A stretch of DNA of 29,442 bases from Stenotrophomonas sp. (GCA_003248565.1 QFOV01000010.1:1-29442); one strand, 5' to 3'; positions 1 through 7,974 are shown, numbered from the stretch's first letter. The notes: generated from the letters alone by a model not told the origin. Numbers and translations are program-made.

Positions 1-2
1 TC

Positions 3-113
3 ACCCCGGCAGAAAAACTCAATGGGCTGATCACTCCTGAATTCAAAACAGCGGGCCTGTCATCCTTGAGCTTCAATCTTGAGCTCGCTGCACTGAAGAA
101 GTTGCTGGGATAG
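3..113 (+). CDS. C-terminal end of an unrecognised protein (5' truncated by window)
   Basis: The frame is open from the window edge to a TAG at 111-113 and encodes 36 residues ending in a Leu/Lys-rich helix (…LAALKKLLG). The other two plus-strand frames hit stops early. I do not recognise the family from so short a tail. The next gene starts 140 bases downstream behind its own promoter-like sequence, so the two are probably not co-transcribed. Confidence 0.45.
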   Translation, partial: TPAEKLNGLITPEFKTAGLSSLSFNLELAALKKLLG

Positions 114-198
114 AGGATCTTCGCACCAAGAAAATTACATGGAACGTCTAGGAGTATCTCTAACGGGCCAACATTGGCACTGACAAACACCGCAACTA

Positions 199-227
199 TT
201 GCGATCAACGCAAATGGTGGTTTTATG
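199..227 (+). promoter_or_regulatory. Promoter candidate overlapping an operator-like palindrome
   Basis: TTGCG-ATCAA-CGCAA at 199-213 is an inverted repeat with 5-bp arms. Its left arm doubles as a possible -35 (TTGCGA, 199-204), 17 bases from a possible -10 (TTTATG, 222-227), upstream of the gene at 255. A near copy (TTGCGTTGAACGCAA) lies at 6014-6028 in front of the XRE regulator gene; both copies are followed by ATG. That one regulator binds both sites is inference. Confidence 0.45.
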
Positions 228-254
228 AAAGCTCCCCCACGTTAGGAGCTTCAT

Positions 255-551
255 ATGCCCTTAGAGAGAAAGTTGGCTATCGCTAGTCGAGTGCTGTGTC
301 CGTTGATCGCACAAGACCGGACCCGAGACACTCAAGAGCGGATCGAGGACATCATCCATGCCCTCGAAATCGCCGACGAACTGATTAATCGATGCATGGC
401 TCCAAAACCCCCGGCTGACGACCACACTCTGAAACCTGCCGTTAGGGTCAGAGAAGCCGTGGTAGAACGCGATCAGGTGCAGCTGAGCGACATGATCACA
501 GAACGCCGTGGCGCAGTGTCCAAGCCCACTCGCGGGCCTACCTACCACTGA
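255..551 (+). CDS. Small hypothetical protein, 98 aa
   Basis: The ATG at 255 follows a good ribosome binding site (AGGAG at about 243-247). The protein is soluble and charged, with a helical N-terminal half (about residues 1-50, including QERIEDIIHALEIADELINR) and a polar, low-complexity C-terminus. I recognise no domain. A palindrome/promoter candidate at 199-227 precedes it and a strong hairpin terminator at 576-593 follows, so it looks monocistronic. A longer minus-strand frame overlaps it but has no such signals. Because its palindrome resembles the one at the XRE gene (6088), it may belong to the same regulon. Confidence 0.6.
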   Translation: MPLERKLAIASRVLCPLIAQDRTRDTQERIEDIIHALEIADELINRCMAPKPPADDHTLKPAVRVREAVVERDQVQLSDMITERRGAVSKPTRGPTYH

Positions 552-575
552 GTTTTCGAAACGAGGTTGGCTAAA

Positions 576-593
576 GCCCCGGCTCGCCGGGGC
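576..593. terminator. Bidirectional hairpin terminator
   Basis: GCCCCGG-CTCG-CCGGGGC forms a perfect 7-bp stem with a 4-base loop between the convergent gene ends at 551 (+) and 607 (-). On the minus strand it is followed by TTTAG, on the plus strand by CTTCGCTT. It is placed to end both transcripts. Confidence 0.75.
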
Positions 594-606
594 CTTCGCT
601 TGTCGT

Positions 607-2178
607 TCAGTGCAACCGGGCACCAGGCTCCTTGCTCTGCTTCATTGCCAGCAAGGCATCAGCAGGAATAGTCGCTGCGGGAGCGTCAGTGGGCGCGTCC
701 CCCAACACCGGATATCTACGCAGCAACACTTCACTCCAATTCTCCAGCTGGGAGAGGGACTCATCCGTCTGACGGTTGTAGTCTTCCTGGGCCTTGGGTC
801 CAGTGGCTTCGTGAGCGCGTTGATAATCCTCGCGTCCCAGCTCAACAGCCCTGACCCGGCGCGCCCGACGCCGCGACCAATCCGACCGATTCAAGAGGCC
901 CGGCCTTGGGTTCTGGCTTTCGAAGTTCTCCAAGGCAAATTCTGCTTGGGCCAATGCGTGCTGGGCTCGATCTTCAGCTTTCAGCCTACGCTTGAAGCGT
1001 AGAGCATCCCGCTTCAACTTCTTCAGTCGCGCGAGCAGTTCCTCCAAGTCGCCCCGGAGCCTGGGCGCCGCGACATGAGCGGATATCAAGGCAGCACTGT
1101 TGCGCAGCAATCTGCGCGTGAATTTGAGCCTATCTCGCAGCGCCTCTATCCACGCCTCCGCCCACATCTCCAACACTTCCTTCAGGGCCTGCTTGGATGC
1201 TGTGGCCTGCGGTTGCCGCGCCTCTTCATCGGCCACCGCCCCAACCGGAATGACTTCCTTGGCCCCGTTAACCAAAGGAGTAGCTCCACCAGGAGACAGC
1301 ATTAGTTGGATAGCGGGATGCGAAGGGACGTCGCGCGGGCCGACCGGTATGGCTTGATCGGATGCGGCTTTCACCAACCTGCCCTCTTCTGCCATCTGAG
1401 CCACGGCGCGATCCCAAGCAGCGTTGTTGGCCTGATCAATCTCCTCATTGCCTTGGTTCAAATCGGTATCCACGCCTCGGCGGTGCAAGGCAGTGGCGTC
1501 TTTGCCCACATGAAGTCCTGGAGCACGGGAAAGCTCCGCCGCTGTAAGCTCATCTCCTTGCTCTGCAGCCTCAGCCGCCTGCTCTTTCAGGCTTCGGTGA
1601 TCGACACGTGCCGAGACACCTGCAGCAGCAAGGTGAGCATTGATGGCTTCCCCTACCATTGCCCGGATCCACTCGACTTCCCCTCGACCCGAAGGGCCGC
1701 CGTCTAATTCTCTGGTCTTGTCCTTCAGCCCCTCTGCATCCACCCGCCTGGTCGTAGCCAAGATGTGGACGTGATAGTTGAGCCCGTCAGCGGTCTGCGG
1801 CTCATGGATGCTGGATTGGACAGCGAACCTGTAACGCTGGACCAAGCAGCGCGATATTTCAGCTGCCAGGTCTGAACGCTGCTCATTGCTCAATTCGTGT
1901 GGCAGAGCCACCTCGAACTCCCTAGCAACCGTGGCGTCTTTTCGGCGCTCCGAAGCCTCGGCTGCAGGCCAGAGTCGTCGGGGATCGAAAGCCCAGTCAG
2001 GCGCTTCGTCCGGCGCTATACACCGGGTCTCAACGACCCCGCCGCGCCTTCGGTAGTCGTGTCGAAGCCCCGTTCGCTCATCGAGGATCAGCAGGCCTGC
2101 GCGATAGGCCGCTGCAGCGGTGGATGCGTGCCCCTGGGCACGGCTGAAGGTCTTTACTCTGGTGTGATAAATAGCCAT
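607..2178 (-). CDS. mobA: MobA/MobL family relaxase (MobQ class)
   Basis: This protein should nick the transfer origin, stay bound to the 5' end through a tyrosine, and lead single-strand DNA into a recipient through another element's mating channel. The N-terminus (MAIYHTRVKTFSRAQG) matches the RSF1010 MobA start, and the candidate nucleophile Tyr25 falls at the same position. A three-histidine metal site is visible as H125 (SIHEP) plus H136 and H138 (NYHVHI). Residues 1 to about 200 are the relaxase domain; about 200-523 are charged, helical and Arg/Ala-rich, with no primase domain that I recognise. The length of 523 aa is normal for plasmid and IME MobA/L proteins. The start is well supported: AAGGAGC lies just upstream. 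The oriT candidate lies about 100 bases upstream of its start. Confidence 0.93.
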   Translation of the reverse strand: MAIYHTRVKTFSRAQGHASTAAAAYRAGLLILDERTGLRHDYRRRGGVVETRCIAPDEAPDWAFDPRRLWPAAEASERRKDATVAREFEVALPHELSNEQRSDLAAEISRCLVQRYRFAVQSSIHEPQTADGLNYHVHILATTRRVDAEGLKDKTRELDGGPSGRGEVEWIRAMVGEAINAHLAAAGVSARVDHRSLKEQAAEAAEQGDELTAAELSRAPGLHVGKDATALHRRGVDTDLNQGNEEIDQANNAAWDRAVAQMAEEGRLVKAASDQAIPVGPRDVPSHPAIQLMLSPGGATPLVNGAKEVIPVGAVADEEARQPQATASKQALKEVLEMWAEAWIEALRDRLKFTRRLLRNSAALISAHVAAPRLRGDLEELLARLKKLKRDALRFKRRLKAEDRAQHALAQAEFALENFESQNPRPGLLNRSDWSRRRARRVRAVELGREDYQRAHEATGPKAQEDYNRQTDESLSQLENWSEVLLRRYPVLGDAPTDAPAATIPADALLAMKQSKEPGARLH

Positions 2179-2239
2179 TGATGCTCCTTATTTTGCCCCC
2201 CGCACTTGCCTTTATGCCTACGTTTTAGGCTTTAGCAAG

Positions 2240-2314
2240 CGCTTTTTAGGGGGTCAAGGGGCACAGCCTCTTGCGCGCGCATTGCCCAACGGGCAATGCC
2301 TAAGTGCGCTCTTG
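2240..2314. other. oriT: Candidate origin of transfer (oriT), RSF1010/MobQ type
   Basis: A perfect hairpin, CATTGCCC-AAC-GGGCAATG (2280-2298), is followed two bases later by TAAGTGCGCTCT (2301-2312). RSF1010-type oriTs have the same layout: an inverted repeat followed by TAAGTGCG/CCCT, with the nick after TAAGTGCG. By analogy the nick would fall between 2308 and 2309. A G-rich stretch, AGGGGGTCAAGGGGCA, lies upstream. The relaxase gene starts about 100 bases away, the usual position. The rest of the 2179-2579 gap, about 2315-2579, shows no convincing gene. Confidence 0.82.
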
Positions 2315-2579
2315 CCTTTAAGGACTCCCCCCAGAAGTCATCAATGCATGTGCTTACCAACTGCAGTGGGAACGCCCTGAGCCCTCTAGGTCCCGCATCC
2401 CGCCCCGGCAGCGACCCGCTGTCCTTGCGGATCAGGCTGCTCGATGAGACGCGCACAACACCAAGGCGAACAACAGCTTCGTCAGCCGCGCAGCGCAGCC
2501 AGACAGCCTCCCCCCCCCTTCCCTATCCAGCAAGCCAATGGCCTAATAGGGAATAGGATGGCTTGGGCCGTCTCCTGGC

Positions 2580-3569
2580 ATGAGACAAGGGAATTGGACA
2601 ATGCCTCCGCTCCGTCCCACGAAGAAGCAGATGTCTACCGTCAATCGTACTAACAAGCCCTCGGCGCTCAAAGCAGCTGAGGCATCACGCGTTCACTTTC
2701 CGCATACGAACCCTACCAAGCACGCCGAGCTCTACTTGGCGGACGCTCTCCAGTGGATGGCCGAGCGCGAGGAATGCTCGATTCATGCAATTGTCACTGA
2801 TCCGCCCTATGGCCTTGTCGAGTTCGACGAAAAGCATGTAGACAAGCTTCGGGGAGGGGCTGGAGGAGTCTGGCGCATTCCGCCATCCTTTGACGGGGCA
2901 AAGCGCGGCCCCTTGCCGCGTTTCACCACACTGACGGCCAAAGACAGGGAGCGCCTTACGACGTTCTTTAAGGCGTTCGCATATCAGGCCGGACGCATTC
3001 TGGTGCCGGGCGGGCACATCGTGATTGCGTCAAACCCACTGGTATCGACCACCACATTTGCGGCGATTGAAACAGCTGGTTTTGAAAAGCGCGGCGAGCT
3101 GATCCGGGTTGTGAAAACCCTACGCGGCGGAGATCGACCGAAAGGACACGAGGAAGAATATACAGACGTGTCCGTTATGCCGCGCTCCTGCTGGGAACCA
3201 TGGGGAATCTTTCGTAAGCCAATTGACCAACCTACGGTCGCCGCCAACCTACGCAAGTGGGGCACTGGCGGTTTCAGGCGCGTCTCTGAGGATGAACCTT
3301 TCAGGGATTTAATCGAGGTCGCTCCGGCCAGGGACCCGGAAAGGGCGCTCGCCCCGCATCCGTCTATAAAGCCGCAAAAACTAATGCGCTACATAGTTCG
3401 AGGCGTCCTCCCTCTCGGGAAGGGCATCATTTACGATCCATTTTCGGGCAGCGGCTCCACTTTGGCCGCTGCCAGTCATCTAGGGCTAAAGGCTCTGGGG
3501 ACAGAGCGAGACCCAATCTACTTTGCGATGGCTTCCGAAGCCATCCAGAAGCTGGCGAAGCTGCCATGA
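2580..3569 (+). CDS. Site-specific DNA methyltransferase, beta class (N6-adenine or N4-cytosine)
   Basis: It transfers a methyl group from S-adenosylmethionine to an exocyclic amino group in DNA, protecting sites from the partner nuclease encoded next. Motif IV is TDPPYG (DPPY at residues 74-77), and the SAM-binding motif I follows late as YDPFSGSGST (286-294), preceded by motif X, HPSIKPQ (260-266). The order IV - recognition region - X - I defines the beta class, and DPPY favours adenine as target. Residues about 85-255 are probably the target recognition region. The start is uncertain: ATG at 2580, 2601 and 2631 are all possible, and none has a strong ribosome binding site. Its stop overlaps the start of the endonuclease gene (ATGA), so the two are translationally coupled. 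Confidence 0.92.
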   Translation: MRQGNWTMPPLRPTKKQMSTVNRTNKPSALKAAEASRVHFPHTNPTKHAELYLADALQWMAEREECSIHAIVTDPPYGLVEFDEKHVDKLRGGAGGVWRIPPSFDGAKRGPLPRFTTLTAKDRERLTTFFKAFAYQAGRILVPGGHIVIASNPLVSTTTFAAIETAGFEKRGELIRVVKTLRGGDRPKGHEEEYTDVSVMPRSCWEPWGIFRKPIDQPTVAANLRKWGTGGFRRVSEDEPFRDLIEVAPARDPERALAPHPSIKPQKLMRYIVRGVLPLGKGIIYDPFSGSGSTLAAASHLGLKALGTERDPIYFAMASEAIQKLAKLP

Positions 3570-4636
3570 AATCCAAGCAGATCACACCGGATGTCATTTT
3601 AACGAATGTTAAGGCGAACTTTTTTGGTGGCCAGAAGCGTAAGTTTCTTCCAGGCCTCCTAATCGCAATCATTCGCTTCTTGCGCAGACTGAACGCGACG
3701 GGAGGGAAATACTCAAGCCTGACGGAGTTCCACAAGGACTTCCCGCTCGTCACCCAGAAGAAAAATGGAGCTGGCGTAAACACCTTCACGGTCACTGTAG
3801 ATGGAAAGGATCTGGCAATCCGGAAGGACTACGACGCAATCGCCAACTTCTTTCGGAATGACAACCATCGCTATGATTTCCCAAGCTCAGCACCACACGC
3901 GACCCAGGCTTGGCGAGACTACGTCTCATGGATTGAAGCCATTCTCTCGTTTAGCGACGACTCGCTGGACAAGCTTGAGCAGGACGTAATTGACTACGTC
4001 CTAGGAGCACTGCCATCTCAAGCAATTGACCCAACCACGGTCAAGCGAGATCCGCCGTTGTTCTTGCAATACTTACAATCGTTTGACATGACTAGCCGTG
4101 CAGGGGAGCCGACTGGAGCTGCGTATCAGGGCACAGTATTTGGCTATATCCGTGCTGATGCTCCGCATCTACAAGTCGAAGTCGGCAAGGTAAGGACGGG
4201 CTCCAAGCGCGAGAAGCGCGTCGGCGACATTGACGCCCGCGACGGCGAAAAGCTAGTCCTCTCTGCAGAGGTGAAGCAGTATGTCGTTGACGAAGATGAC
4301 ATTGGCGAGTTCAGTGAGTTCTCCAAGCTTATCTCCCAACACCAAGCACTAGGACTTGTCGTAGCGCTGGGTTTTAAGGGGGATGCTGCCAAGAACATCG
4401 CGAAAATGGGGTTGGAGCCACTTTCGAGAGACGATCTTATCGAGCGCGTTCGCATCTGGGATCCTCTTAAGCAGCGCATCGCGATTAGCGCGATCCTTTA
4501 CTACGCCAACTTCAGGGAGCAGAACTCCGTGCTTTATGAGCGGACTCGATCTTTCATAACGTCGTGTGAAGTCAGCAACCTTCCGATATCCCCGAAAGAC
4601 CCAATCAACGCCGAAGCTGAGACAGCAGACGAGTAG
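3566..4636 (+). CDS. Probable type II restriction endonuclease partner
   Basis: The start overlaps the methyltransferase stop by four bases (ATGA at 3566-3569), the classic layout of a restriction-modification pair. The 356-aa protein is cytosolic. Around residues 219-238 it carries GDIDARDGE…SAEVKQY, which fits a PD-(D/E)XK nuclease core (D221 or D223, then E235-x-K237). Upstream lies QGTVFGYIRAD (188-198), a conserved-looking block in the likely catalytic half; residues 1-180 may hold DNA recognition. Length and gene order are similar to the SacI endonuclease family, but I cannot confirm that by eye. The recognition sequence is unknown. The assignment rests on context plus the motif, not on a recognised family. 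Confidence 0.75.
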   Translation: MKSKQITPDVILTNVKANFFGGQKRKFLPGLLIAIIRFLRRLNATGGKYSSLTEFHKDFPLVTQKKNGAGVNTFTVTVDGKDLAIRKDYDAIANFFRNDNHRYDFPSSAPHATQAWRDYVSWIEAILSFSDDSLDKLEQDVIDYVLGALPSQAIDPTTVKRDPPLFLQYLQSFDMTSRAGEPTGAAYQGTVFGYIRADAPHLQVEVGKVRTGSKREKRVGDIDARDGEKLVLSAEVKQYVVDEDDIGEFSEFSKLISQHQALGLVVALGFKGDAAKNIAKMGLEPLSRDDLIERVRIWDPLKQRIAISAILYYANFREQNSVLYERTRSFITSCEVSNLPISPKDPINAEAETADE

Positions 4637-4642
4637 GCGCGG

Positions 4643-5164
4643 TTAGGGCAACCAAGCCTTCATCCTAGCGAACCACTCATCTCGCTCGGCCTCATTGATC
4701 GCTGTGCTCCTGAGCCAGCGGTCAGAGTGACGCACGAAAGGAACCAGCCAGAGCGGATGAACAACGTCCCGAACCTGGACTTCCAGGCGATGGGTGACCA
4801 CTCCTTTGTAGTTGTATTCCCCAGTGCGGATTGCGAGCACTTCAGATCGCCGCAGATAGCGCTCGCCCTTCCCAGGGTCCCGAACCCAGATGGCATCCCT
4901 GCCCAGGTCCAAGGCAATGTGATCATGGGATACCGTGGGTTCGAACTCTTCAGGCCTATGCTTCTTCAGTTTGGGCGTTCGGCGACGGAACAGCCACGGC
5001 AAACCCCACAACAGCGCAAGGGGCCAGAAGACCAGTTGCCCGAACAGCATCAGCCCGAAGACTGCCCCGTCAGCCGTTGTGCCGTCTTCGAACACCACAC
5101 CGCACAGCCACCAGAGCGCGAGACCGGTGATGATCCAGCGGATTACCTTGAACAAGGTCCACAT
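4643..5164 (-). CDS. Hypothetical inner-membrane protein, two N-terminal helices
   Basis: This 173-aa protein has two hydrophobic segments (about residues 8-24 and 33-60, rich in Trp and Leu), then a basic RRR stretch (61-63) and a soluble C-terminal domain of about 110 residues (…HIALDLGRDAIWVRDPGKGERYLRRSEVLAI…) that would face the cytosol under the positive-inside rule. I recognise no family; the tail has a beta-rich, PH-like look. AGGAAG lies upstream of the ATG. It ends 7 bases from the converging endonuclease gene. With the two genes at 5199 and 5512 it forms a minus-strand run of small envelope genes. Confidence 0.7.
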   Translation of the reverse strand: MWTLFKVIRWIITGLALWWLCGVVFEDGTTADGAVFGLMLFGQLVFWPLALLWGLPWLFRRRTPKLKKHRPEEFEPTVSHDHIALDLGRDAIWVRDPGKGERYLRRSEVLAIRTGEYNYKGVVTHRLEVQVRDVVHPLWLVPFVRHSDRWLRSTAINEAERDEWFARMKAWLP

Positions 5165-5198
5165 ACAAGCTTCCTAGCTTTAGTTGGCGAGGCTTTGG

Positions 5199-5498
5199 TT
5201 AGCGACGGTCTACAACAGTCCAGTTGCCGCCAACTTTGTCGATAACGAACATGCCAACGAGCTGCTGCTGCTCAATGCGAGTGCCGATCTGGTAGCGGGC
5301 CGTTCCAGTGACACTGCACGCGTAGCCCGGACTGTCCCCACGCACGCAGTCTCCTACCTTCAAGTGCTCAAACGTCATCGTCGTGCCTGTTGCCTCTTTG
5401 AAATACGCCGTCAGCGCATTCTCAACATCGCCACTACCAGGGCCATCCGAGCAGGCGGCCAGCAGCACTGCGGCGGAAAGCGTCCAAAGCTTCTTCAT
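5199..5498 (-). CDS. Small putative lipoprotein, 99 aa
   Basis: The N-terminus (MKKLWTLSAAVLLAAC, then SDG) is a textbook lipoprotein signal peptide, with lipobox LLAAC and the acylated cysteine at residue 16. The mature part is about 84 residues with two further cysteines (CVRGD and YACSVTG), which could form a disulfide. AAGGAG precedes the ATG. It sits between two other small envelope genes on the same strand, with only 13 bases to the secreted protein encoded upstream, so the two are probably one transcript. No specific function can be assigned. Confidence 0.75.
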   Translation of the reverse strand: MKKLWTLSAAVLLAACSDGPGSGDVENALTAYFKEATGTTMTFEHLKVGDCVRGDSPGYACSVTGTARYQIGTRIEQQQLVGMFVIDKVGGNWTVVDRR

Positions 5499-5511
5499 GT
5501 CAGCTCCTTGA

Positions 5512-5991
5512 TCAGTCGATGAGTAGGCAGTGACTGCCCAGATTGGTTGCAGTGCCAGGCAGGACTTCGCTATCGATCACTGACCGAGCTTTGTTGATGA
5601 CGATCACGATCTGGCTGGGCCGGGCGGACGAGTCTTCATCGCGCTCGCCGAGGTAAGCCAAGGCAACAGCGCTTCCGAAGTCGTAGACCTTGCCGAAGCC
5701 AATGACGCTATGCGCTTCGGCAGGCAGCAGCACCGGCTTGCCATCAAGCTTGATAGCGCGCTTGCAGTCCCGGCCCTCGGCGGGGTCGATCCGACCAATG
5801 CTTGTTCGCACGGGACCGGTGGGGATCGCTGGGCCATGACCCGTCGCCCAGATGAACTCCGAGACCTTCGGCTTCCCTCCCCCACCCGCCTTGAACTGGC
5901 CGCTCTGCAGTTGGCACGACAAGCTGGGCGCAGCCTCGGCAGAAGTGGCAATGGTGAGAAGACCCAGCAACGCAAAGCACCTCATACCCAT
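5512..5991 (-). CDS. Putative secreted/periplasmic protein, 159 aa
   Basis: A Sec signal peptide is visible (hydrophobic FALLGLLTIATS, cleavage near AEA-AP, about residue 21). The mature protein has three cysteines (SCQLQ, DCKRA, HCLLI) that suggest a disulfide-bonded periplasmic domain. GGAGG lies upstream of the start at 5991. It is probably the first gene of a minus-strand operon with 5199-5498 and perhaps 4643-5164. The palindrome at 6014-6028 lies 23 bases upstream of its start codon, between it and the divergent XRE regulator, which suggests direct control by that regulator. I do not recognise the family. Confidence 0.7.
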   Translation of the reverse strand: MGMRCFALLGLLTIATSAEAAPSLSCQLQSGQFKAGGGGKPKVSEFIWATGHGPAIPTGPVRTSIGRIDPAEGRDCKRAIKLDGKPVLLPAEAHSVIGFGKVYDFGSAVALAYLGERDEDSSARPSQIVIVINKARSVIDSEVLPGTATNLGSHCLLID

Positions 5992-6013
5992 ACGACAGCC
6001 TCCAGGCTCAATT

Positions 6014-6028
6014 TTGCGTTGAACGCAA
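6014..6028. promoter_or_regulatory. Operator-like palindrome in the divergent promoter region
   Basis: TTGCGTT-G-AACGCAA is a perfect 7-bp inverted repeat around one central base. It sits between the secreted-protein gene (start 5991, minus) and the XRE regulator gene (start 6088, plus), where an autoregulator would bind. A second, less perfect copy is at 199-213. Binding is inferred. Confidence 0.6.
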
Positions 6029-6087
6029 ATGACCAGCTAAGCTTATGCGGTCAAACTCTGGAGAGTCAACGTGTTTGTTTCTGCCGG

Positions 6088-6426
6088 ATGCCCGCCCCTC
6101 AGCCCACGCCTACAGCCCTTGGTCATCGCCTACGCGCAGCACGCGTCGCCAAAGGCTGGACCCAAGCTCAGCTAGGCGAAATGCTCATGGGCGTGGATGA
6201 CTCAAATACGACGGCCCCTCGGATTAGCCGATATGAACGAGGGATGCACAAGCCGGATTTGGAGACAATCGAGAAGCTCGCAGAGCTTCTAGACCTTCCT
6301 GCTGCCTACTTCCTGGCGGCATCGGATGTTGTGGCTGAGGCCATCCTAGTGCTATCGCAGCTTGACGCGGGAAAGCAGCGTGAGGCTTTAGCACTACTGA
6401 AGCGTATTGCAAGACTGGATCAATAG
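6088..6426 (+). CDS. XRE-family helix-turn-helix transcriptional regulator, 112 aa
   Basis: A Cro/C1-type HTH occupies about residues 10-70: ALGHRLRAARVAKGWTQAQLGE, then ISRYERG and PDLETIEKLAELLDLPAAYF, the canonical five-helix pattern. The C-terminal 35 residues are helical (…LDAGKQREALALLKRI) and probably mediate dimerisation. The chosen ATG at 6088 begins just before the domain; it lacks a good ribosome binding site, and the same frame stays open upstream without a better start. It is divergent from the small envelope genes, with a perfect palindrome between them, so it most likely controls them and itself. Confidence 0.85.
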   Translation: MPAPQPTPTALGHRLRAARVAKGWTQAQLGEMLMGVDDSNTTAPRISRYERGMHKPDLETIEKLAELLDLPAAYFLAASDVVAEAILVLSQLDAGKQREALALLKRIARLDQ

Positions 6427-6448
6427 GGCGGCAAGGGATAACGCCAGT

Positions 6449-7729
6449 CTATTCTCTGAGGCTGACCCAAGCCTTCCTGAATCCAGCCGTCCAAGATTCC
6501 CAGGACTTCAAATCCTGCACATGCGATATTCCAGTGGGTAGTACCGCCAGCCACAGTAATGCTATCGCAGAAAATAGTAGCCCGCATAGCCAGAGAAGGC
6601 TCACCGTCCCGCCGACTATGGCTCCAACGATGCCCAAAAAATATGAAAATTTAAGGGCATGAAGCTTTAACGAAAATGGGGGCTGAGCAACCTGCGGAGC
6701 CTCTTCTACGGCGACCACGTCATCTGAATTCTGAGTTTCGCCTATTTCAACATCAGCAGCGATTGAGCTAGGCGAACACCACCAAGGAGGTCCAATTGAA
6801 TCCACATCCTGCCCAGAACCATCTCGATTCGCATCTGATGGCCCTCTAACCTCTTCCGCCTCACCCAAGAACTTGGATAGATATGTATCCAAGTCAAAAT
6901 GTTGCACCGTCAATATCTTATCAATTGGAAGCATCACCTTGAAGTCTGCTGGCCCAAGACCTTCCTGGTCACCAGAGGAGAGCTCTGTATACACGGGCTT
7001 GTACGCAGTCGTCAGATTGAGCTGACCGAGATCATCTCGATACCCGGATGCGAGCGGGTGCAACTGAATCCACTGAGTCTCCGAAACCCCATCCTGCCCC
7101 GTTTCAAGAGAATATCCAATGTAGGTCTTTTTATTCACCAAAGTTATGGCGACCGTTAGACCCTTCCTATAAGCAAAGGACAACACACGCTCAATCTCCT
7201 CAAGATCCTTAACCATCGTTATATATCTGAGGTGACGGTTAGCCCAAAAGGGAATATTAAAAATATACGGCAAAGTGAGTGCCAAGAGAAATGCCCAGCC
7301 AGCAATGGCGAGCGCCCCCAAGAAGTCATCTCTACCGGCATCGGCTTGCGAGGCGGAAGATCCTGAAGGGAAAATGGGATAAAGGCCCCTCTTCACTTCG
7401 ACAGCAGAATTGGCACCGTTCGCATTAATTAACAATGGCGCGGTGTCAAGCTGGATCCTGGGAGCCAGTGCAGCGGTTTTAACACGCGCATCTTCAGATC
7501 GCGGCAAAGCGCGTCCAACAGAATCTAGAACCTTAGTGTAGCCCCGACTACTAGAAGCAATGTTGTGCAATGACGCGGCAAGTATAAAAACAAAACCAGC
7601 AGCAAGGGCCGCACCAAAATACTGAGGATGCCCTTGACTACGATTTGCTTTAGCTCGGGTAGGAATGTAGTCGCGATAGACTTTCCAGCCGCACGCCAAG
7701 ATGAACAAACCAAGCGCAATGAAACCCAT
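6449..7729 (-). CDS. Hypothetical polytopic membrane protein, 426 aa
   Basis: Four hydrophobic segments are visible: near residues 2-15, 39-57, about 138-160 (FLGALAIAGWAFLLALTLPYIF) and a long C-terminal pair at about 360-400 (FLGIVGAIVGGTVSLLWLCGLL, FSAIALLWLAVLP). A soluble region of about 190 residues lies between the third helix and the C-terminal pair; it contains a beta-rich stretch (VAITLVNKKTYIGYSLE) and an acidic linker. The base composition is lower in GC than in its neighbours. I recognise no family. It converges with the XRE gene across 22 bases. Membrane-bound island genes of this kind are often defence effectors, but nothing here proves that. Confidence 0.7.
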   Translation of the reverse strand: MGFIALGLFILACGWKVYRDYIPTRAKANRSQGHPQYFGAALAAGFVFILAASLHNIASSSRGYTKVLDSVGRALPRSEDARVKTAALAPRIQLDTAPLLINANGANSAVEVKRGLYPIFPSGSSASQADAGRDDFLGALAIAGWAFLLALTLPYIFNIPFWANRHLRYITMVKDLEEIERVLSFAYRKGLTVAITLVNKKTYIGYSLETGQDGVSETQWIQLHPLASGYRDDLGQLNLTTAYKPVYTELSSGDQEGLGPADFKVMLPIDKILTVQHFDLDTYLSKFLGEAEEVRGPSDANRDGSGQDVDSIGPPWWCSPSSIAADVEIGETQNSDDVVAVEEAPQVAQPPFSLKLHALKFSYFLGIVGAIVGGTVSLLWLCGLLFSAIALLWLAVLPTGISHVQDLKSWESWTAGFRKAWVSLRE

Positions 7730-7773
7730 CCCTGGCTCCAGCTAACAATCTCAATGAACCAGTCTAACCGGCT

Positions 7774-7968
7774 TCACTTTACCTTGCTCTCCAACACTCT
7801 CTTCACTTTAAGAACTTCGTGAAGGCGCTCGGCCGCCCGAAACTGCCGGTTCAGCACACCGCTATCCCTCAAAGCTCGGGCATCAAGAACTAAACGCCCC
7901 CTGCTGTCCACGGACATCAGGGACTCGGCGTAAACGACTGGAGCCTTCTTTTTGAGATCGTTACCCAT
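7774..7968 (-). CDS. Small hypothetical protein, 64 aa, possibly leaderless
   Basis: The ATG at 7968 (MGNDLKKKAPVVYAES…) starts a basic protein with a helical C-terminal half (LNRQFRAAERLHEVLKVKRVLESK). An upstream in-frame start at 8145 would add 59 residues of poor composition and is less likely. A good promoter (-35 TTGCAT, -10 GATAAT with extended TG, at 7975-8002) would start transcription almost on the ATG, so the mRNA may have no leader. The family is unknown. Confidence 0.5.
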   Translation of the reverse strand: MGNDLKKKAPVVYAESLMSVDSRGRLVLDARALRDSGVLNRQFRAAERLHEVLKVKRVLESKVK

Positions 7969-7974
7969 GACCCC

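Noticed and set aside
261..623. Minus-strand 120-residue reading frame opposite the gene at 255
   Set aside because: No ribosome binding site; it runs through the terminator at 576-593, and the plus-strand gene has better signals.
2232..2556. Short frames on both strands between relaxase and methyltransferase
   Set aside because: They overlap the oriT structure, have no ribosome binding sites and no recognisable product.
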